Of a stretch of 64,000 nt of DNA, positions 52,001 through 64,000 are shown piece by piece. The position numbers were made by a program, and so were the translations under genes. Where the stretch lies: positions 1 through 64,000 of the forward strand of contig CAZABP010000011.1 in NCBI GenBank assembly GCA_964483245.1, written 5' to 3'. The DNA is from CAZABP01 sp964483245 (GTDB taxonomy: Bacteria; Planctomycetota; UBA1135; UBA2386). The notes under the pieces were generated by a model. The model made no database searches. It was not told where the DNA came from and saw only the letters and a list, made by a program, of their open reading frames with translations. Every line of letters begins with the position of its first letter. The stretch's first letter is position 1.

Positions 52001-54037
52001 CGCTCGTTCGAGCACCACGAAAGCATCCGCTGGCCGGTGCAGCGCCTGCAGCCCGTGGAACAGACTCCGCGCCGGTCCGCCGGCACGGCGGCCGTAGCGC
52101 TCGAAGCGCTGCTCGAGCAGCGCGATCCCCTCCGCCGTGCGACCGCGGGTGCGGCAGGCCTCGAAGTACTCGAGCGCGGCCGCTTCGTTGGTGTCGTCGA
52201 GGCAGACGGCGAAGCGCAGTGCCTGCAGCGCCTCGTCATCGCACCCGCGCTGCAGGAGCTGGCGGCCGAGCAGGCGGTGACCATGCGCCTCGAGCGGGGC
52301 GCGGCGCAGGGCCCGTTCGCACAGCGCACGCACTTCGACCGCGAACACGCCGTCGGCCTGCAGGAGCCAGGCGAGCTGCAGCAGGAACGCAGGATGCGCG
52401 TGCGTGCCTTCGGTCAGCCCACGCAGCAGCTCGAGGGCCGCATCCCGGCGCTCGAGCTGCGCAAGACACTCGAGCTGCCGCAACAGCAGCCGGCTGTCTT
52501 CCGGGAACTGCTCGAGCAACCGCAGCACGCAGCTCAGCACGCCGACCGCGTCGCGCTCGTACGCGCTGAGCGCGCACTGCGCCTCGATCGCCAACCTGTG
52601 CTCAGGATGCCGCTCCGCCAGCTCGCGGCTGGCGCGACGCGCGGCCGCCCGGTCGTGGCGGGCCAGCGCTTCCTGCACGGCGAACGACTGGTCGTACAGC
52701 TCGGAGTCCTGCAGTGCCATGCCGGCCAGCGCGTCCTCGTGCGGAGCAAGCACCATCGCCCGCGGTCCGCTGGCACGGCAGTGCTGCAGGAACTGCTCCA
52801 CGAGCCACTCGGTCGTCTGGCGGACGAACGGGTCGCGCACGATGAACGTGCCGCGGCGTTCATCGATGCCGATGACCGCCTGCAGATGCCCGCTCGTCGC
52901 CTCGCGAGTCGCGACTGCGAACGGCAGCCCGCGCGCCAGCAGCGCCTTCGCGTCGGCAGCGTTCAGCGTGAACTCGCGGGCGGCGAATCCGTTGCGCAAC
53001 GCCCAGCGCCGTTCGTTGACATCGGTCGTACCGCCGTAGCAGATGTCTTCGATGACGTGCAGTTGCTCCGTGGGTCGGCCGTGCCAGAGCGCCAGCGCCG
53101 TCAACGTGGCAGGTCCGCAAGTCCGGTGATGCTGCCGCACGAAGGGCACGGCGAGCTGGATCCGTGCCCCGGTCCCGCTGGCGGCGCGCGCGACGATCTC
53201 GCGGTGGAACTCAGAGCCGCTCGCGGCTGCGTGTGCAGCCGCCTCGCCGTCGCGCGAGAGCTGCAGCAGCAGATCGACCCGGCGCATCGCCAACCGCTTG
53301 CTGCCGGATTCATCGAGCAACGGCGCCAGCGCTTCGAATCGTGCCAGCGTCGCGAACGCGGCCTCCCATTGCCCGTGCTCCTCCTGCTGCAACGCCAGCA
53401 TCGCCGCCAGCTCGGACGACTCCAGGCTTGCCAGCGCGTCCTGCAGCAGCCGTTCGGCATCATCGTCGCGGCCGAGCAGCTGCAGCAGGTGCGCCGAGTG
53501 CGCCACTGCAGCAACCCGATACGTGGCAGCCGCGCGCACCGGGCTCACGATCGCCAAGGCCTCGTCGTAGCGATCCTGCAGCTCGAGCACGTTGGCTCGT
53601 TCGATCCGCAGCCAAGGATGGTCCGGCCGCAGCGCCTCAGCCTCCTGCAGGCGCCGCTCCGCCAGCTCGAAGTCTCGCAACGTGCCGGCGATGCGGGCCT
53701 CGAGCGCAAGGAGGTCCGCGAGTGCCTGCGGGTCGTCGCCGCGGCGTGGGCAAGCCAGCATGCGCCACGTGGCCCACGGTCCGTGCCGGCGCAACCGCGC
53801 CGCTGCCGCGTAGTAGAGCGCGCAGTCGCCAGAGTCGGGCTCGCGCATGGCGCGCAGGTGGTGGGTTTCGCCGAGTCTCTGCCCCCCGAGCCTGAGCGCC
53901 AGGCGGCCGGCGAGCACGCGCTGCTCAGCGCCACGCCACTCGGCGAGCGGGGCTACCGAGTCGGCTCGCGCGAGCGCTTGCAGGTACAGGCCGGCGTCGT
54001 ACAGCGCCTGGACTTCCTGCATTGCGGCCGATGCCAT
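49064..54037 (-). CDS. giant TPR protein with C39-like peptidase domain
   Basis: A 1657-residue protein; start taken at the ATG at 54037 (54022 possible). Residues of about 1-270 and 430-1600 are helical TPR-like repeats (for example NVLELQDRYDEALAIVSP). Residues of about 285-430 form a C39-like peptidase domain: PFVRQHHRTCGPATLTAL (Cys), TSGHLQAVIGID (His) and FIVRDPFVRQ (Asp). The C-terminus is unusual, ending in Trp-rich WLWLWLRLSWLRTWWVW. It may bind and process secreted peptides. It is third in an operon with cls and a nuclease-like gene. Confidence 0.75.
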   Translation of the reverse strand: MASAAMQEVQALYDAGLYLQALARADSVAPLAEWRGAEQRVLAGRLALRLGGQRLGETHHLRAMREPDSGDCALYYAAAARLRRHGPWATWRMLACPRRGDDPQALADLLALEARIAGTLRDFELAERRLQEAEALRPDHPWLRIERANVLELQDRYDEALAIVSPVRAAATYRVAAVAHSAHLLQLLGRDDDAERLLQDALASLESSELAAMLALQQEEHGQWEAAFATLARFEALAPLLDESGSKRLAMRRVDLLLQLSRDGEAAAHAAASGSEFHREIVARAASGTGARIQLAVPFVRQHHRTCGPATLTALALWHGRPTEQLHVIEDICYGGTTDVNERRWALRNGFAAREFTLNAADAKALLARGLPFAVATREATSGHLQAVIGIDERRGTFIVRDPFVRQTTEWLVEQFLQHCRASGPRAMVLAPHEDALAGMALQDSELYDQSFAVQEALARHDRAAARRASRELAERHPEHRLAIEAQCALSAYERDAVGVLSCVLRLLEQFPEDSRLLLRQLECLAQLERRDAALELLRGLTEGTHAHPAFLLQLAWLLQADGVFAVEVRALCERALRRAPLEAHGHRLLGRQLLQRGCDDEALQALRFAVCLDDTNEAAALEYFEACRTRGRTAEGIALLEQRFERYGRRAGGPARSLFHGLQALHRPADAFVVLERALRQRPQDGALLLFAAEAHGADGRLDVAAELRTAAAGHGDAPARSRTDARLAMHHGDLDAARGHWLEALQHDPLEEATRGELVRLLRVVGGPQAAVAHLQQVLEEYPFHRPTARLLAIELGRVDTRAAIRRLDELAAADPSDALVQRELALRHLEQSRPEAALAAADAAVHLQPHVPDGHAIRGKVLQELGRRADALAAFAAAVQLDVDCTFAIGNYVWEQPTAMDRRRAVADLAGWLAARAGDGPGMVVFAGVATSVLEPEELLVQLRRLLELHPHSWAAHGCVVQQLVAMQRGDEALPAAQIACDRFPLLPRVWLDLAAAHRSAGDEAAEMAALERARELLPWSPEACRALAALLRRRGETARALAMLRDMSARAPDDNGLRLQLCETLVESGDAAGAAAQAAIAIGLDVTGGDAWGMLQWIAQQAADPALFDRIGRPIVEQHAVAVAWLQFAVRLPAPEQRLAAFARCLEIDARNATALDLRAALLAECNRVDEAIAELDAVAAAGPLVVTLRGRRAWLIDRKGNRAAASAEMRAVLAERADYTWGRQQLVEWLSASDDRQAAVDEAQALVDHAPADAVSFGWLGATRLAIGQRAAAKEAFAQALSLAPCYGYAAKSLLDLHLENGELDAADAVVDRWLGAQCDAAGLVWRLMVAGRRVAADGTTEQAVLSTWQALCRRPDVTAELLAEALQVTPQQADSLAAVQALLAEEAVRDEAPAAIAGIWCQALGKASDADAAIAALRHLSARPAAWHAGAQRLLGWLGTGPTSRARRRRLARVLAAFPESMWRADDGTLGLVLYALLALGTGDALTFCSDWRRRAEAEQWVLHNVATALRVGGRWDEARAVSAVAVERRADDSLSEHRVWLAIEALLIADLEAARMHHALVRIELLSQEARLLAACVDAWLAFSAVRGAAQWVTLWRRLRDIVAAPTWILRRCKPRLVRAVAAQFGWRRGPWLWLWLRLSWLRTWWVWRK

Positions 54038-54059
54038 CGGGCCGCGTAGTGCACCGGCT

Positions 54060-54761
54060 CTACCGGCGCGGTTCCAGGATCGTCTCCAGCGGCAGATGGT
54101 CCGACAGTTGGTCCCAGGGCGGCCCGCACAGCACGCGCACTTCGCGCACTGCGAAGCCACGCACGTAGATCCGGTCCAGCGGCAGCATCGGACGCCGCGC
54201 CGGGAAGCTGCGCCGTGCGCGGGGCGGCACCTCCCACAGCACGTTGCGCAGCCCCGGGATCCGCCGCGCGCGGCGGTCGAGCGCGCCGGACCAGTCGTTG
54301 AAGTCGCCGCCGGCGACGACCGGCACATCCAGGTCCGCCGGCAGCGCCTCGAGCAACCGCTCCCACTGCCGGCGGCGCTGCCGGCCGGTCAGGCTGAAGT
54401 GCACGTTCAGCACCTCGAACGGACCGTGCTCCCCGGCGAACCAGGTGCGCAGCATCCCACGCCGCTCGATCATCGACTGCGTGATGTCGACATTGACGAA
54501 GCGCGCCGCCTGCAGGCGGCTGAACGTCGCGTTGCCATAGCAGCCCTGCGGCCGGAACACGTTCGGGCCGAACACGTGGCTGAGCCCCAGCGTCTCGCTG
54601 ATGTGCGCGCACTGCAGCACCGCCTCGCGGGCGCCATGGAACACTTCCTGGCACAGCACGAGATCCGGCGCGCGCTCGGCGATCGCCGCGATCGCAGCCT
54701 CGAGGATGCTCTGCCGCGCGCGGCCGATGCCCTTGTGCAGGTTGTAGGTGATGACCTTCAC
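54060..54761 (-). CDS. endonuclease/exonuclease/phosphatase family protein
   Basis: A 233-residue protein with the family's metal and catalytic motifs: ITYNLHKGIGRARQ, LVLCQEVFHG, EVLNVHFSLTG, GGDFNDWSG and LSDHLPLE. It hydrolyses a phosphodiester or phosphomonoester, perhaps in lipid turnover because its ATG overlaps the cardiolipin synthase stop (ATGA). Substrates cannot be told from sequence. Confidence 0.9.
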   Translation of the reverse strand: MKVITYNLHKGIGRARQSILEAAIAAIAERAPDLVLCQEVFHGAREAVLQCAHISETLGLSHVFGPNVFRPQGCYGNATFSRLQAARFVNVDITQSMIERRGMLRTWFAGEHGPFEVLNVHFSLTGRQRRRQWERLLEALPADLDVPVVAGGDFNDWSGALDRRARRIPGLRNVLWEVPPRARRSFPARRPMLPLDRIYVRGFAVREVRVLCGPPWDQLSDHLPLETILEPRR

Positions 54762-56221
54762 AGCAGCGGCGAGAGCAGACGGGCGAAGCCTTCCAACGTG
54801 CGGGTCCAGAGTCCGCGCGGCAGATCCTGGATCTTCAGCCAGACGCCGCGGGCAGCGCGGCGTGCCAGCATCGCGCGCGCCTGCTGCTGCAGCGGCGAAC
54901 GGTACAGCACGACGCCGAGCTCGAAGTTGAGCTCCGTGCTGCGCACGTCCAGGTTGTTGCTGCCGCAGTACAGATACTCGTCGTCGACCAACACGAGCTT
55001 GCTGTGGTTGTAGTCACCGAGCGTCTCGTGCACGCCGATCCCGTGGCGCAGCATGTCGCGCACGTGGCTGCGCTGCGCCAGGTACAGCAGCGGGTTCTCC
55101 GCCTGGCGGCCGTTGGTCTGGATGCGCGTGTCGACACCACGCGCGACGGCCATTTCGAGCGCGGTCATGACGGTCGGGTGCGGCACGAGGTACGGCGCGT
55201 TGACCAGCAGGTCCTTCTGCGCGCGCGCGATCAGCTCGAGCATGCACCAGTGCATCAGGCTGGCGCGCGTGTCCGGCCCGCCCTGGACGACGCCGACGAT
55301 CTCGTCCCCGACTGCCGGCTGCTCCGGGAAGTACCTCTTGTCGCAGAGGTCTTCGTCGCTGGCGTTGTACCAGTCCTCGACGAACGTCCGGTGGATCCGC
55401 GTCACCGCCGGGCCTTCGACGGTGACCATCGTGTCGAACCATTCGTGGCGCGCGCCGAACCTGCCGGTGAAGTACTCATCGGCGATGTTGCGCCCGCCGA
55501 GGAACGAGAGGCGCCCATCGACGACGAGCTGCTTGCGGTGGTTGCGCAGGTTCAGGTTGAACCAGCGCCGCCGCCACAACAGCGGCGCGTACGGTGCCGA
55601 GCGGCCCCCGGCCGCGTGGAATTCCTCGAGGTGCCGTGACTTCAACGACCAGCTGCCGAAGCTGTCGTAGATCAGCCGCACTTCGAGCCCGCGCCTGGCG
55701 GCGGCGGTCAGCAGCTCGAGGAACCGCAGGCCGGCGCGGTCCGGCCGCAGGATGTAGGTCTGCACGTGCACGAACTGCTTCGCCGACGCGATCGCGGCCG
55801 CCGCCGCCTGCACGAACTCCTGCGGCCCTTCGAGCAGCCTGACGCGGTTGCCGCCATGCACCGCGTCCTCGTCGACGCGCTGCAGCATCCGCAGCAGCGG
55901 ATCGTCGTACTGCGGCCGCTCGGTCGGCGCCGCGAACATCTCTGCGAGCGTCGGTTCGATCCAGGCATTGCGATTGCAGACCCGCTGCAGACGCCGCAGC
56001 TGGATCTGCCGCGGCATGACGTAATAGAACAGCAGTCCCACGTATGGGAACGCCAGGATGAACAGGCTCCAACTGATCGTGACGGCAGTCGACTTGCCGG
56101 TCTGGATCGCGCGCAGCACGAACAGGATCGACAGCAGCTCGCCGACCAGCGCGACCAGCAGCGGCAGGCGCAGGTCGAGGCCGCCGGAAGCCGCCTGATC
56201 GAGGAACGCAGCGATGGGCAT
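54758..56221 (-). CDS. cls: cardiolipin synthase (phospholipase D family)
   Basis: A 487-residue protein with two N-terminal transmembrane segments (LPLLVALVGELLSILFVL, STAVTISWSLFILAFPYVG). Both HKD motifs are present: NHRKQLVVDGRLSFLGGRN and NHSKLVLVDDEYLYCGSNN. It joins two phosphatidylglycerols to cardiolipin. The start codon at 56219-56221 overlaps the start codon of the gene on the other strand. Confidence 0.92.
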   Translation of the reverse strand: MPIAAFLDQAASGGLDLRLPLLVALVGELLSILFVLRAIQTGKSTAVTISWSLFILAFPYVGLLFYYVMPRQIQLRRLQRVCNRNAWIEPTLAEMFAAPTERPQYDDPLLRMLQRVDEDAVHGGNRVRLLEGPQEFVQAAAAAIASAKQFVHVQTYILRPDRAGLRFLELLTAAARRGLEVRLIYDSFGSWSLKSRHLEEFHAAGGRSAPYAPLLWRRRWFNLNLRNHRKQLVVDGRLSFLGGRNIADEYFTGRFGARHEWFDTMVTVEGPAVTRIHRTFVEDWYNASDEDLCDKRYFPEQPAVGDEIVGVVQGGPDTRASLMHWCMLELIARAQKDLLVNAPYLVPHPTVMTALEMAVARGVDTRIQTNGRQAENPLLYLAQRSHVRDMLRHGIGVHETLGDYNHSKLVLVDDEYLYCGSNNLDVRSTELNFELGVVLYRSPLQQQARAMLARRAARGVWLKIQDLPRGLWTRTLEGFARLLSPLL

Positions 56222-56522
56222 GTCCTGGGAACGCTTGGCGAGGAACGTAGCGGGAGTCCTGATCCTGATCCTCGGGGTGGTCGGCCTGTTCCTGCCGTTC
56301 CTGCAAGGGATCCTGTTCCTGATGATCGGGCTCGCGCTGATCGACCTGCCGATCAAGCACCGCGCACACCGCTCGTTGCGCCAGCGCTACCGCTGGTATC
56401 GCGGCCTGTCGCTGCGCTACATGCAGTTCAAGCGGCGCTGGCGGCAGCGGCGGGCCAGGCAGCGGGAGCTCCGCCGCGCCGCGCGCCAATCGCGCGCCCT
56501 CAGCCCCGATCGACGAGCATGA
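56220..56522 (+). CDS. small membrane protein (PGPGW-like)
   Basis: A 100-residue protein, or 102 from an ATG at 56214. One hydrophobic hairpin (VAGVLILILGVVGLFLPF, GILFLMIGLALIDLP) is followed by a very basic tail (FKRRWRQRRARQREL). It resembles small membrane proteins with the PGPGW-type layout. The start overlaps the cls start on the opposite strand, and its end overlaps the nitroreductase gene tail by 23 bases. Confidence 0.65.
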   Translation: MSWERLARNVAGVLILILGVVGLFLPFLQGILFLMIGLALIDLPIKHRAHRSLRQRYRWYRGLSLRYMQFKRRWRQRRARQRELRRAARQSRALSPDRRA

Positions 56523-57165
56523 TCTCCCCCAAAGGCTTGCGCGTCAGCGCGAGCCGCGGGACCACACAGTCCGCTGCCGGATGGCCGACCGGCACCAACA
56601 GGAACGGCCGTTCCTGCTCCGGACGGCCGAGGATCCGGTTCAGGAACTTCATCGGGCTCGGCGTGTGCGTCAGCGCGACCAGCCCGGCGTGGTGGATCGC
56701 GGCCAGCAGGAACCCGGCCGCGATCCCGGCCGACTCCTGGACGTAGTAGACCTGCCCGTCGTCGTCGTCCTTCATCAGCCGGAACAGCACGATCAGCCAC
56801 GGCGCGACTTCGAGGAACGCCTTGTCGGCGTCAGTGCCGAGCGGCTCGAGATCGGCGAGCCAGCGCGCGCTGGCGCGGTGCGCATAGAACTCGCGCTCCT
56901 CGGCCTCGGCCGCGAGCCGGATCTCCCGCTTCAACGCGGGGTCCTGCACGCAGGCGAACCGCCACGGCTGCTTGTTGGCGCCGCTCGGCGCCGACCCGGC
57001 GGTCCGCACGATCCATTCGATCGTTTCGCGCGCGACCGGCTCGTCGCGGAACATGCGCACCGAGCGGCGCGTGCGCATGACCTCGTAGAACGCGCGCGCC
57101 GCCTCGGCGGGCGGCGCATCGGGCCGGTAGCGCTCGGGAAGCGGCACGAAGCGGGCGTCGGTCAC
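56500..57165 (-). CDS. nitroreductase family protein
   Basis: A 221-residue FMN-dependent enzyme: MRTRRSVRMFRDEPV with the FMN-binding Arg residues, SAPSGANKQPWRFACVQD, and AGIAAGFLLAAIHHAGLVALTHTP. The order resembles the iodotyrosine deiodinase-like branch of the family. It reduces nitro, quinone or halogenated compounds; the physiological substrate is unknown. It lies 45 bases after the PDZ gene. Confidence 0.9.
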   Translation of the reverse strand: MTDARFVPLPERYRPDAPPAEAARAFYEVMRTRRSVRMFRDEPVARETIEWIVRTAGSAPSGANKQPWRFACVQDPALKREIRLAAEAEEREFYAHRASARWLADLEPLGTDADKAFLEVAPWLIVLFRLMKDDDDGQVYYVQESAGIAAGFLLAAIHHAGLVALTHTPSPMKFLNRILGRPEQERPFLLVPVGHPAADCVVPRLALTRKPLGEIMLVDRG

Positions 57166-57210
57166 GCCCGCGACGATACTCCGCGGTCCGCACTCCGCGG
57201 TCCGCGCCGC

Positions 57211-58173
57211 TCAGCGGTCGCGGCGGTCGCGCAGCAGCGCCTCGATGCGCTCGAGACGGTCTTCGATCCGCGCCAGCCGGTCCTGCATCGCCTCGAGCCG
57301 CTCCTGGTTCTGCTTCGCCTGCCCCGAATACGCGCCGACCAGCGGCGTGCTCGGCACCAGCGCCACCGGGTCGCGGGCCGCGACCTCGCCGCCCGGGTAC
57401 AGGTGGAAGAACGGGTTCTGCCGGCCCTCGGCCTGTTGCAGGGCCTGATGCGCCTTCTCCATCGCGCGCCTGGCTTCGCGCATGGCCAGGTCGACCGAGC
57501 GCTCGACCTCGGCCTGCACCTTCGCGGCATCCTGCGTCGCACGCTTGGCGAACTGCTCGAGGTGCTCGCGGTGCTCGGCCGTGAACTCCTCGGTGAGCAG
57601 CCGATCCAGCACTTCCTTGTGCTCCGCCGCATGCTCCTTCAGCGAGCCGAGCGCGCGCTGCCGTGCCGCCGCGATCCGTTCGGCGATCTTGGCGATCTGG
57701 CGTTCCTCGTCGGAGGCCTTCGCCTTGGCCTTGTCCTTGGTGTTCGCCGACGCCATGGGTGCCGGCGCGCCCGCCGGCGGCAGGCCTTCGAACACCTCGG
57801 TCACGTCCTCGAGCACCGGCTCTTCGGACGCGGACAGCTCGACCCTCATCTGCCTGCGCTCACCGCGCCGCAGCACGGTCACCGAGACATGGTCCCCGGG
57901 CTCGTGCTTGCTGAGCTCCTCGCGCAGCGCGTCGAGCGTGATCGACTTGCGGTCGCCGACCTGGATCAGCAGGTCGTTGGCCTGCATGCCGGCCTTCTCC
58001 GCACCACGCCCTTCGGTCACGCTGTCGATCTTCAGGCCACCTTCGATGCCGAGGAACTCGGCCACCTCGGCGGCGACCGGGCTCACGGTGACGCCGAGCA
58101 CCGGCCGCTGTGCAACGGCGTGGATCGGGAACAGGATCGCCGCCAAGGCGGCAGGCAACAGGACACTTCGCAT
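57211..58173 (-). CDS. exported PDZ-domain protein
   Basis: A 320-residue protein. The ATG at 58173 has AAGGAG six bases upstream, so I prefer it to 58179. A signal peptide (SVLLPAALAAILFPIHAVAQ) is followed by a PDZ domain (RPVLGVTVSPVAAEVAEFLG, GAEKAGMQANDLLIQVGDRK) and a long coiled coil (RIAAARQRALGSLKEHAAEH, RLEAMQDRLARIEDRLERIE). It probably binds misfolded or C-terminal peptides outside the cytoplasm. It follows the anti-sigma gene and may respond to its sigma factor. Confidence 0.75.
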   Translation of the reverse strand: MRSVLLPAALAAILFPIHAVAQRPVLGVTVSPVAAEVAEFLGIEGGLKIDSVTEGRGAEKAGMQANDLLIQVGDRKSITLDALREELSKHEPGDHVSVTVLRRGERRQMRVELSASEEPVLEDVTEVFEGLPPAGAPAPMASANTKDKAKAKASDEERQIAKIAERIAAARQRALGSLKEHAAEHKEVLDRLLTEEFTAEHREHLEQFAKRATQDAAKVQAEVERSVDLAMREARRAMEKAHQALQQAEGRQNPFFHLYPGGEVAARDPVALVPSTPLVGAYSGQAKQNQERLEAMQDRLARIEDRLERIEALLRDRRDR

Positions 58174-58214
58174 CGTCATCTCCTTGTCTGGTTCTCAGTC
58201 GATGGGTCTCGGAG

Positions 58215-58763
58215 TCAGAAGTCTTCGCCGATCGGCGGCGGCGCCGGCAGCTCGGCCGGGACGGCGCGCGGCACCCCCTGTTCGTCCCACGCGAGGCGAT
58301 ACAGGTCCTCGACGTGCGTGCGTTCGACGGCGCGCCGCAGCAGGACCACGTCGTACCCCTCGCCGGATGCCGCCGGCCTCGCATCCAGCACGATCGAGTC
58401 GATCTCGGTGCCGGCCAGCCGCAGTTCGCCCGCCGGCACCGGCGTCGTGGTGACACCGGTTGTTCGCGCGGAGGTCAGCGCAAAGCCGGCGAACACGGCG
58501 GCCGCCAGCCAGCCGGTCCACGTGAACCACAGCGGCCCGGAGCCGGCGCGGCTCCGCGGCGGCAGGCCGACCCGCTCGGCGATGGCGAACGCCGGCGCGA
58601 CGCGCGTGCGCAGCCAGGCATCGTCGCGCAATCCGCCGGCCAGCCGGCACCAGAGCCCCGGGTCGGTGGCGGCCAGGTTCTCGAGCTCGCGCCAGACCGT
58701 CGGATCGTCCTCACGGTCGATGACGCGCGTGATCAGCGTCTCTTCGCGTTCCAGTTCGCGCAT
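58215..58763 (-). CDS. putative anti-sigma factor
   Basis: A 182-residue protein. The N-terminal 60 residues are helical (EETLITRVIDREDDPTVW, AATDPGLWCRLAGGLRDD), then one transmembrane segment (LWFTWTGWLAAAVFAGFALT) and a periplasmic domain of about 80 residues. Its ATG is four bases after the sigma factor stop, the typical arrangement of ECF sigma and membrane anti-sigma pairs. Sequence identity to a known anti-sigma family is not clear. Confidence 0.65.
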   Translation of the reverse strand: MRELEREETLITRVIDREDDPTVWRELENLAATDPGLWCRLAGGLRDDAWLRTRVAPAFAIAERVGLPPRSRAGSGPLWFTWTGWLAAAVFAGFALTSARTTGVTTTPVPAGELRLAGTEIDSIVLDARPAASGEGYDVVLLRRAVERTHVEDLYRLAWDEQGVPRAVPAELPAPPPIGEDF

Positions 58764-58767
58764 GTCG

Positions 58768-59325
58768 TCACTCCGTTCGCTCCGGCAGCGAGCTGCCGGC
58801 GCAGAATGCATCGCGCAGCAGCCGGCGGCCGCGCGCGAGGCGTGTTTCGATCGTCGTCTCCGGCAGGTCGAGGATCCCGGCGATCTCGCGCTGCGACAGA
58901 CCGCGTACGCAGCGCAGCAGCAGCGGGTCGCGGTACTCCGGCGCCAGCCGCTCGATCAGCTCCATCGCTTCGGCGGCGCGCACCTGCTCCGGCCGCTCGG
59001 TCGATGCCGGATCGACCACATCGACGCCATCGAGCGAAGCTGGTACGGCGCGGCGGCGTTTGCGCCGCAAGCTGTCGTGCGCGACGTTGCGCGCGATCGT
59101 GCCGAGCCAGGCCGGGAACGCCTTCGCGGCGCCGAGGCTACGGATCCCGCGCACGAACGAAGTCGCGACGTCCTGCAGCAGGTCTTCGAGCTCCTCCTGC
59201 CGGGTGCTGCGCGCGAGCAGGATCGCCGCGACCCAGCGGCGGCTGCTGCGCCACAGCAGGTCCAACGCGGTGCGGTCGCCCGCGATCGCCGCCTGCACGA
59301 CCTCCGTCTCGAACGCCAGCGTCAT
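58768..59325 (-). CDS. ECF RNA polymerase sigma factor
   Basis: A 185-residue sigma-70 family protein. Region 2 shows DLLQDVATSFVRGIRSL and AFPAWLGTIARNVAHDSLRR; region 4 shows YRDPLLLRCVRGLSQREIAGIL and PETTIETRLARGRRLLRDAF, a helix-turn-helix. It directs RNA polymerase to its own set of promoters. The order sigma, anti-sigma, PDZ protein suggests an envelope stress or secretion response. It is divergent from the histidine kinase with 114 bases between. Confidence 0.9.
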   Translation of the reverse strand: MTLAFETEVVQAAIAGDRTALDLLWRSSRRWVAAILLARSTRQEELEDLLQDVATSFVRGIRSLGAAKAFPAWLGTIARNVAHDSLRRKRRRAVPASLDGVDVVDPASTERPEQVRAAEAMELIERLAPEYRDPLLLRCVRGLSQREIAGILDLPETTIETRLARGRRLLRDAFCAGSSLPERTE

Positions 59326-59439
59326 CGCCGGACCCAAAGACGGGAGCGCACGCCGATTGCCGAGTCTTCGGGAAGAAATCCCGCTTCGCCGTGGCCCCGC
59401 ACGGCGCGTGCAAACTCTGCACCGCGGGCCGTTTGCGCC

Positions 59440-63987
<4,548 letters not shown>

Positions 63988-64000
63988 GCAGTCCAGGATG

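Noticed and set aside
56581..59439. Upstream open frame joined to the histidine kinase, giving 2468 codons
   Set aside because: The extra part is antisense to the nitroreductase, PDZ, anti-sigma and sigma genes and is a high-GC shadow; the kinase starts at 59440.
59326..59439. Terminator or riboswitch in the gap before the kinase
   Set aside because: Only a 5-bp stem (CGGGA/TCCCG) is visible, too weak to call.

Overview
The window looks like a piece of a high-GC bacterial chromosome, most likely a planctomycete. The best clue is the secreted LamG protein at 1602-2711. It ends in a Gly-Cys-rich C-terminal domain (starting QGCPGSLG) that I associate with secreted proteins of marine and wastewater Planctomycetota. 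A patatin fused to an outer-membrane barrel, an unusual pseudopilin operon and a giant TPR/C39 protein fit the same kind of Gram-negative host. The assignment is an inference from protein style; no rRNA is present.

Region 1 (1-2.7 kb, plus strand) holds a truncated ORF, a small acidic protein and two secreted proteins. Region 2 (2.8-27.2 kb) is entirely on the minus strand and reads as an integrated mobile island. A tyrosine integrase lies next to the 3' end of tRNA-Arg(ACG). It is followed by a helix-turn-helix protein, a CHC2/Toprim primase, a DUF3987 replication protein carrying an in-frame array of inverted 22-bp repeats, and a helix-turn-helix protein resembling terminase small subunits. 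After these come two probable immunity modules.

Module A (5976-17895) is a tightly packed set: a SNF2-type helicase with a C-terminal DUF3883 domain, a phosphoribosyltransferase-like protein, a NADAR domain fused to a DUF1156-type DNA methyltransferase, an EVE-like reader fused to a PD-(D/E)XK nuclease, and a DUF499 ATPase. The genes overlap or are separated by a few bases, so they should act together. My reading is a modification-based anti-phage system with added ADP-ribose or nucleobase chemistry. Module B (2821-5679) is a four-gene operon: an AT-hook/HTH protein, a possible nuclease-fold protein, a two-repeat protein that shares a roughly 45-residue module with the AT-hook protein, and a TIR-domain effector.

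Region 3 (27.4-64 kb) is ordinary chromosome. It carries folate genes (pabB-pabC), a patatin/Omp85 protein, enoyl-CoA hydratase, two cyclophilins, thiolase, a LON-domain protein, an HD-GYP protein, a ClC channel, three pseudopilin-like genes, a Nudix/metallo-beta-lactamase fusion, a TPR/C39 giant, an endonuclease-like protein, cardiolipin synthase, nitroreductase, an ECF sigma/anti-sigma/PDZ operon and a very large hybrid histidine kinase. Two copies of a 165-bp palindromic MITE-like element lie in opposite orientation around the secreted cyclophilin gene. A G-rich tract likely to form G-quadruplexes lies downstream of the enoyl-CoA hydratase gene.
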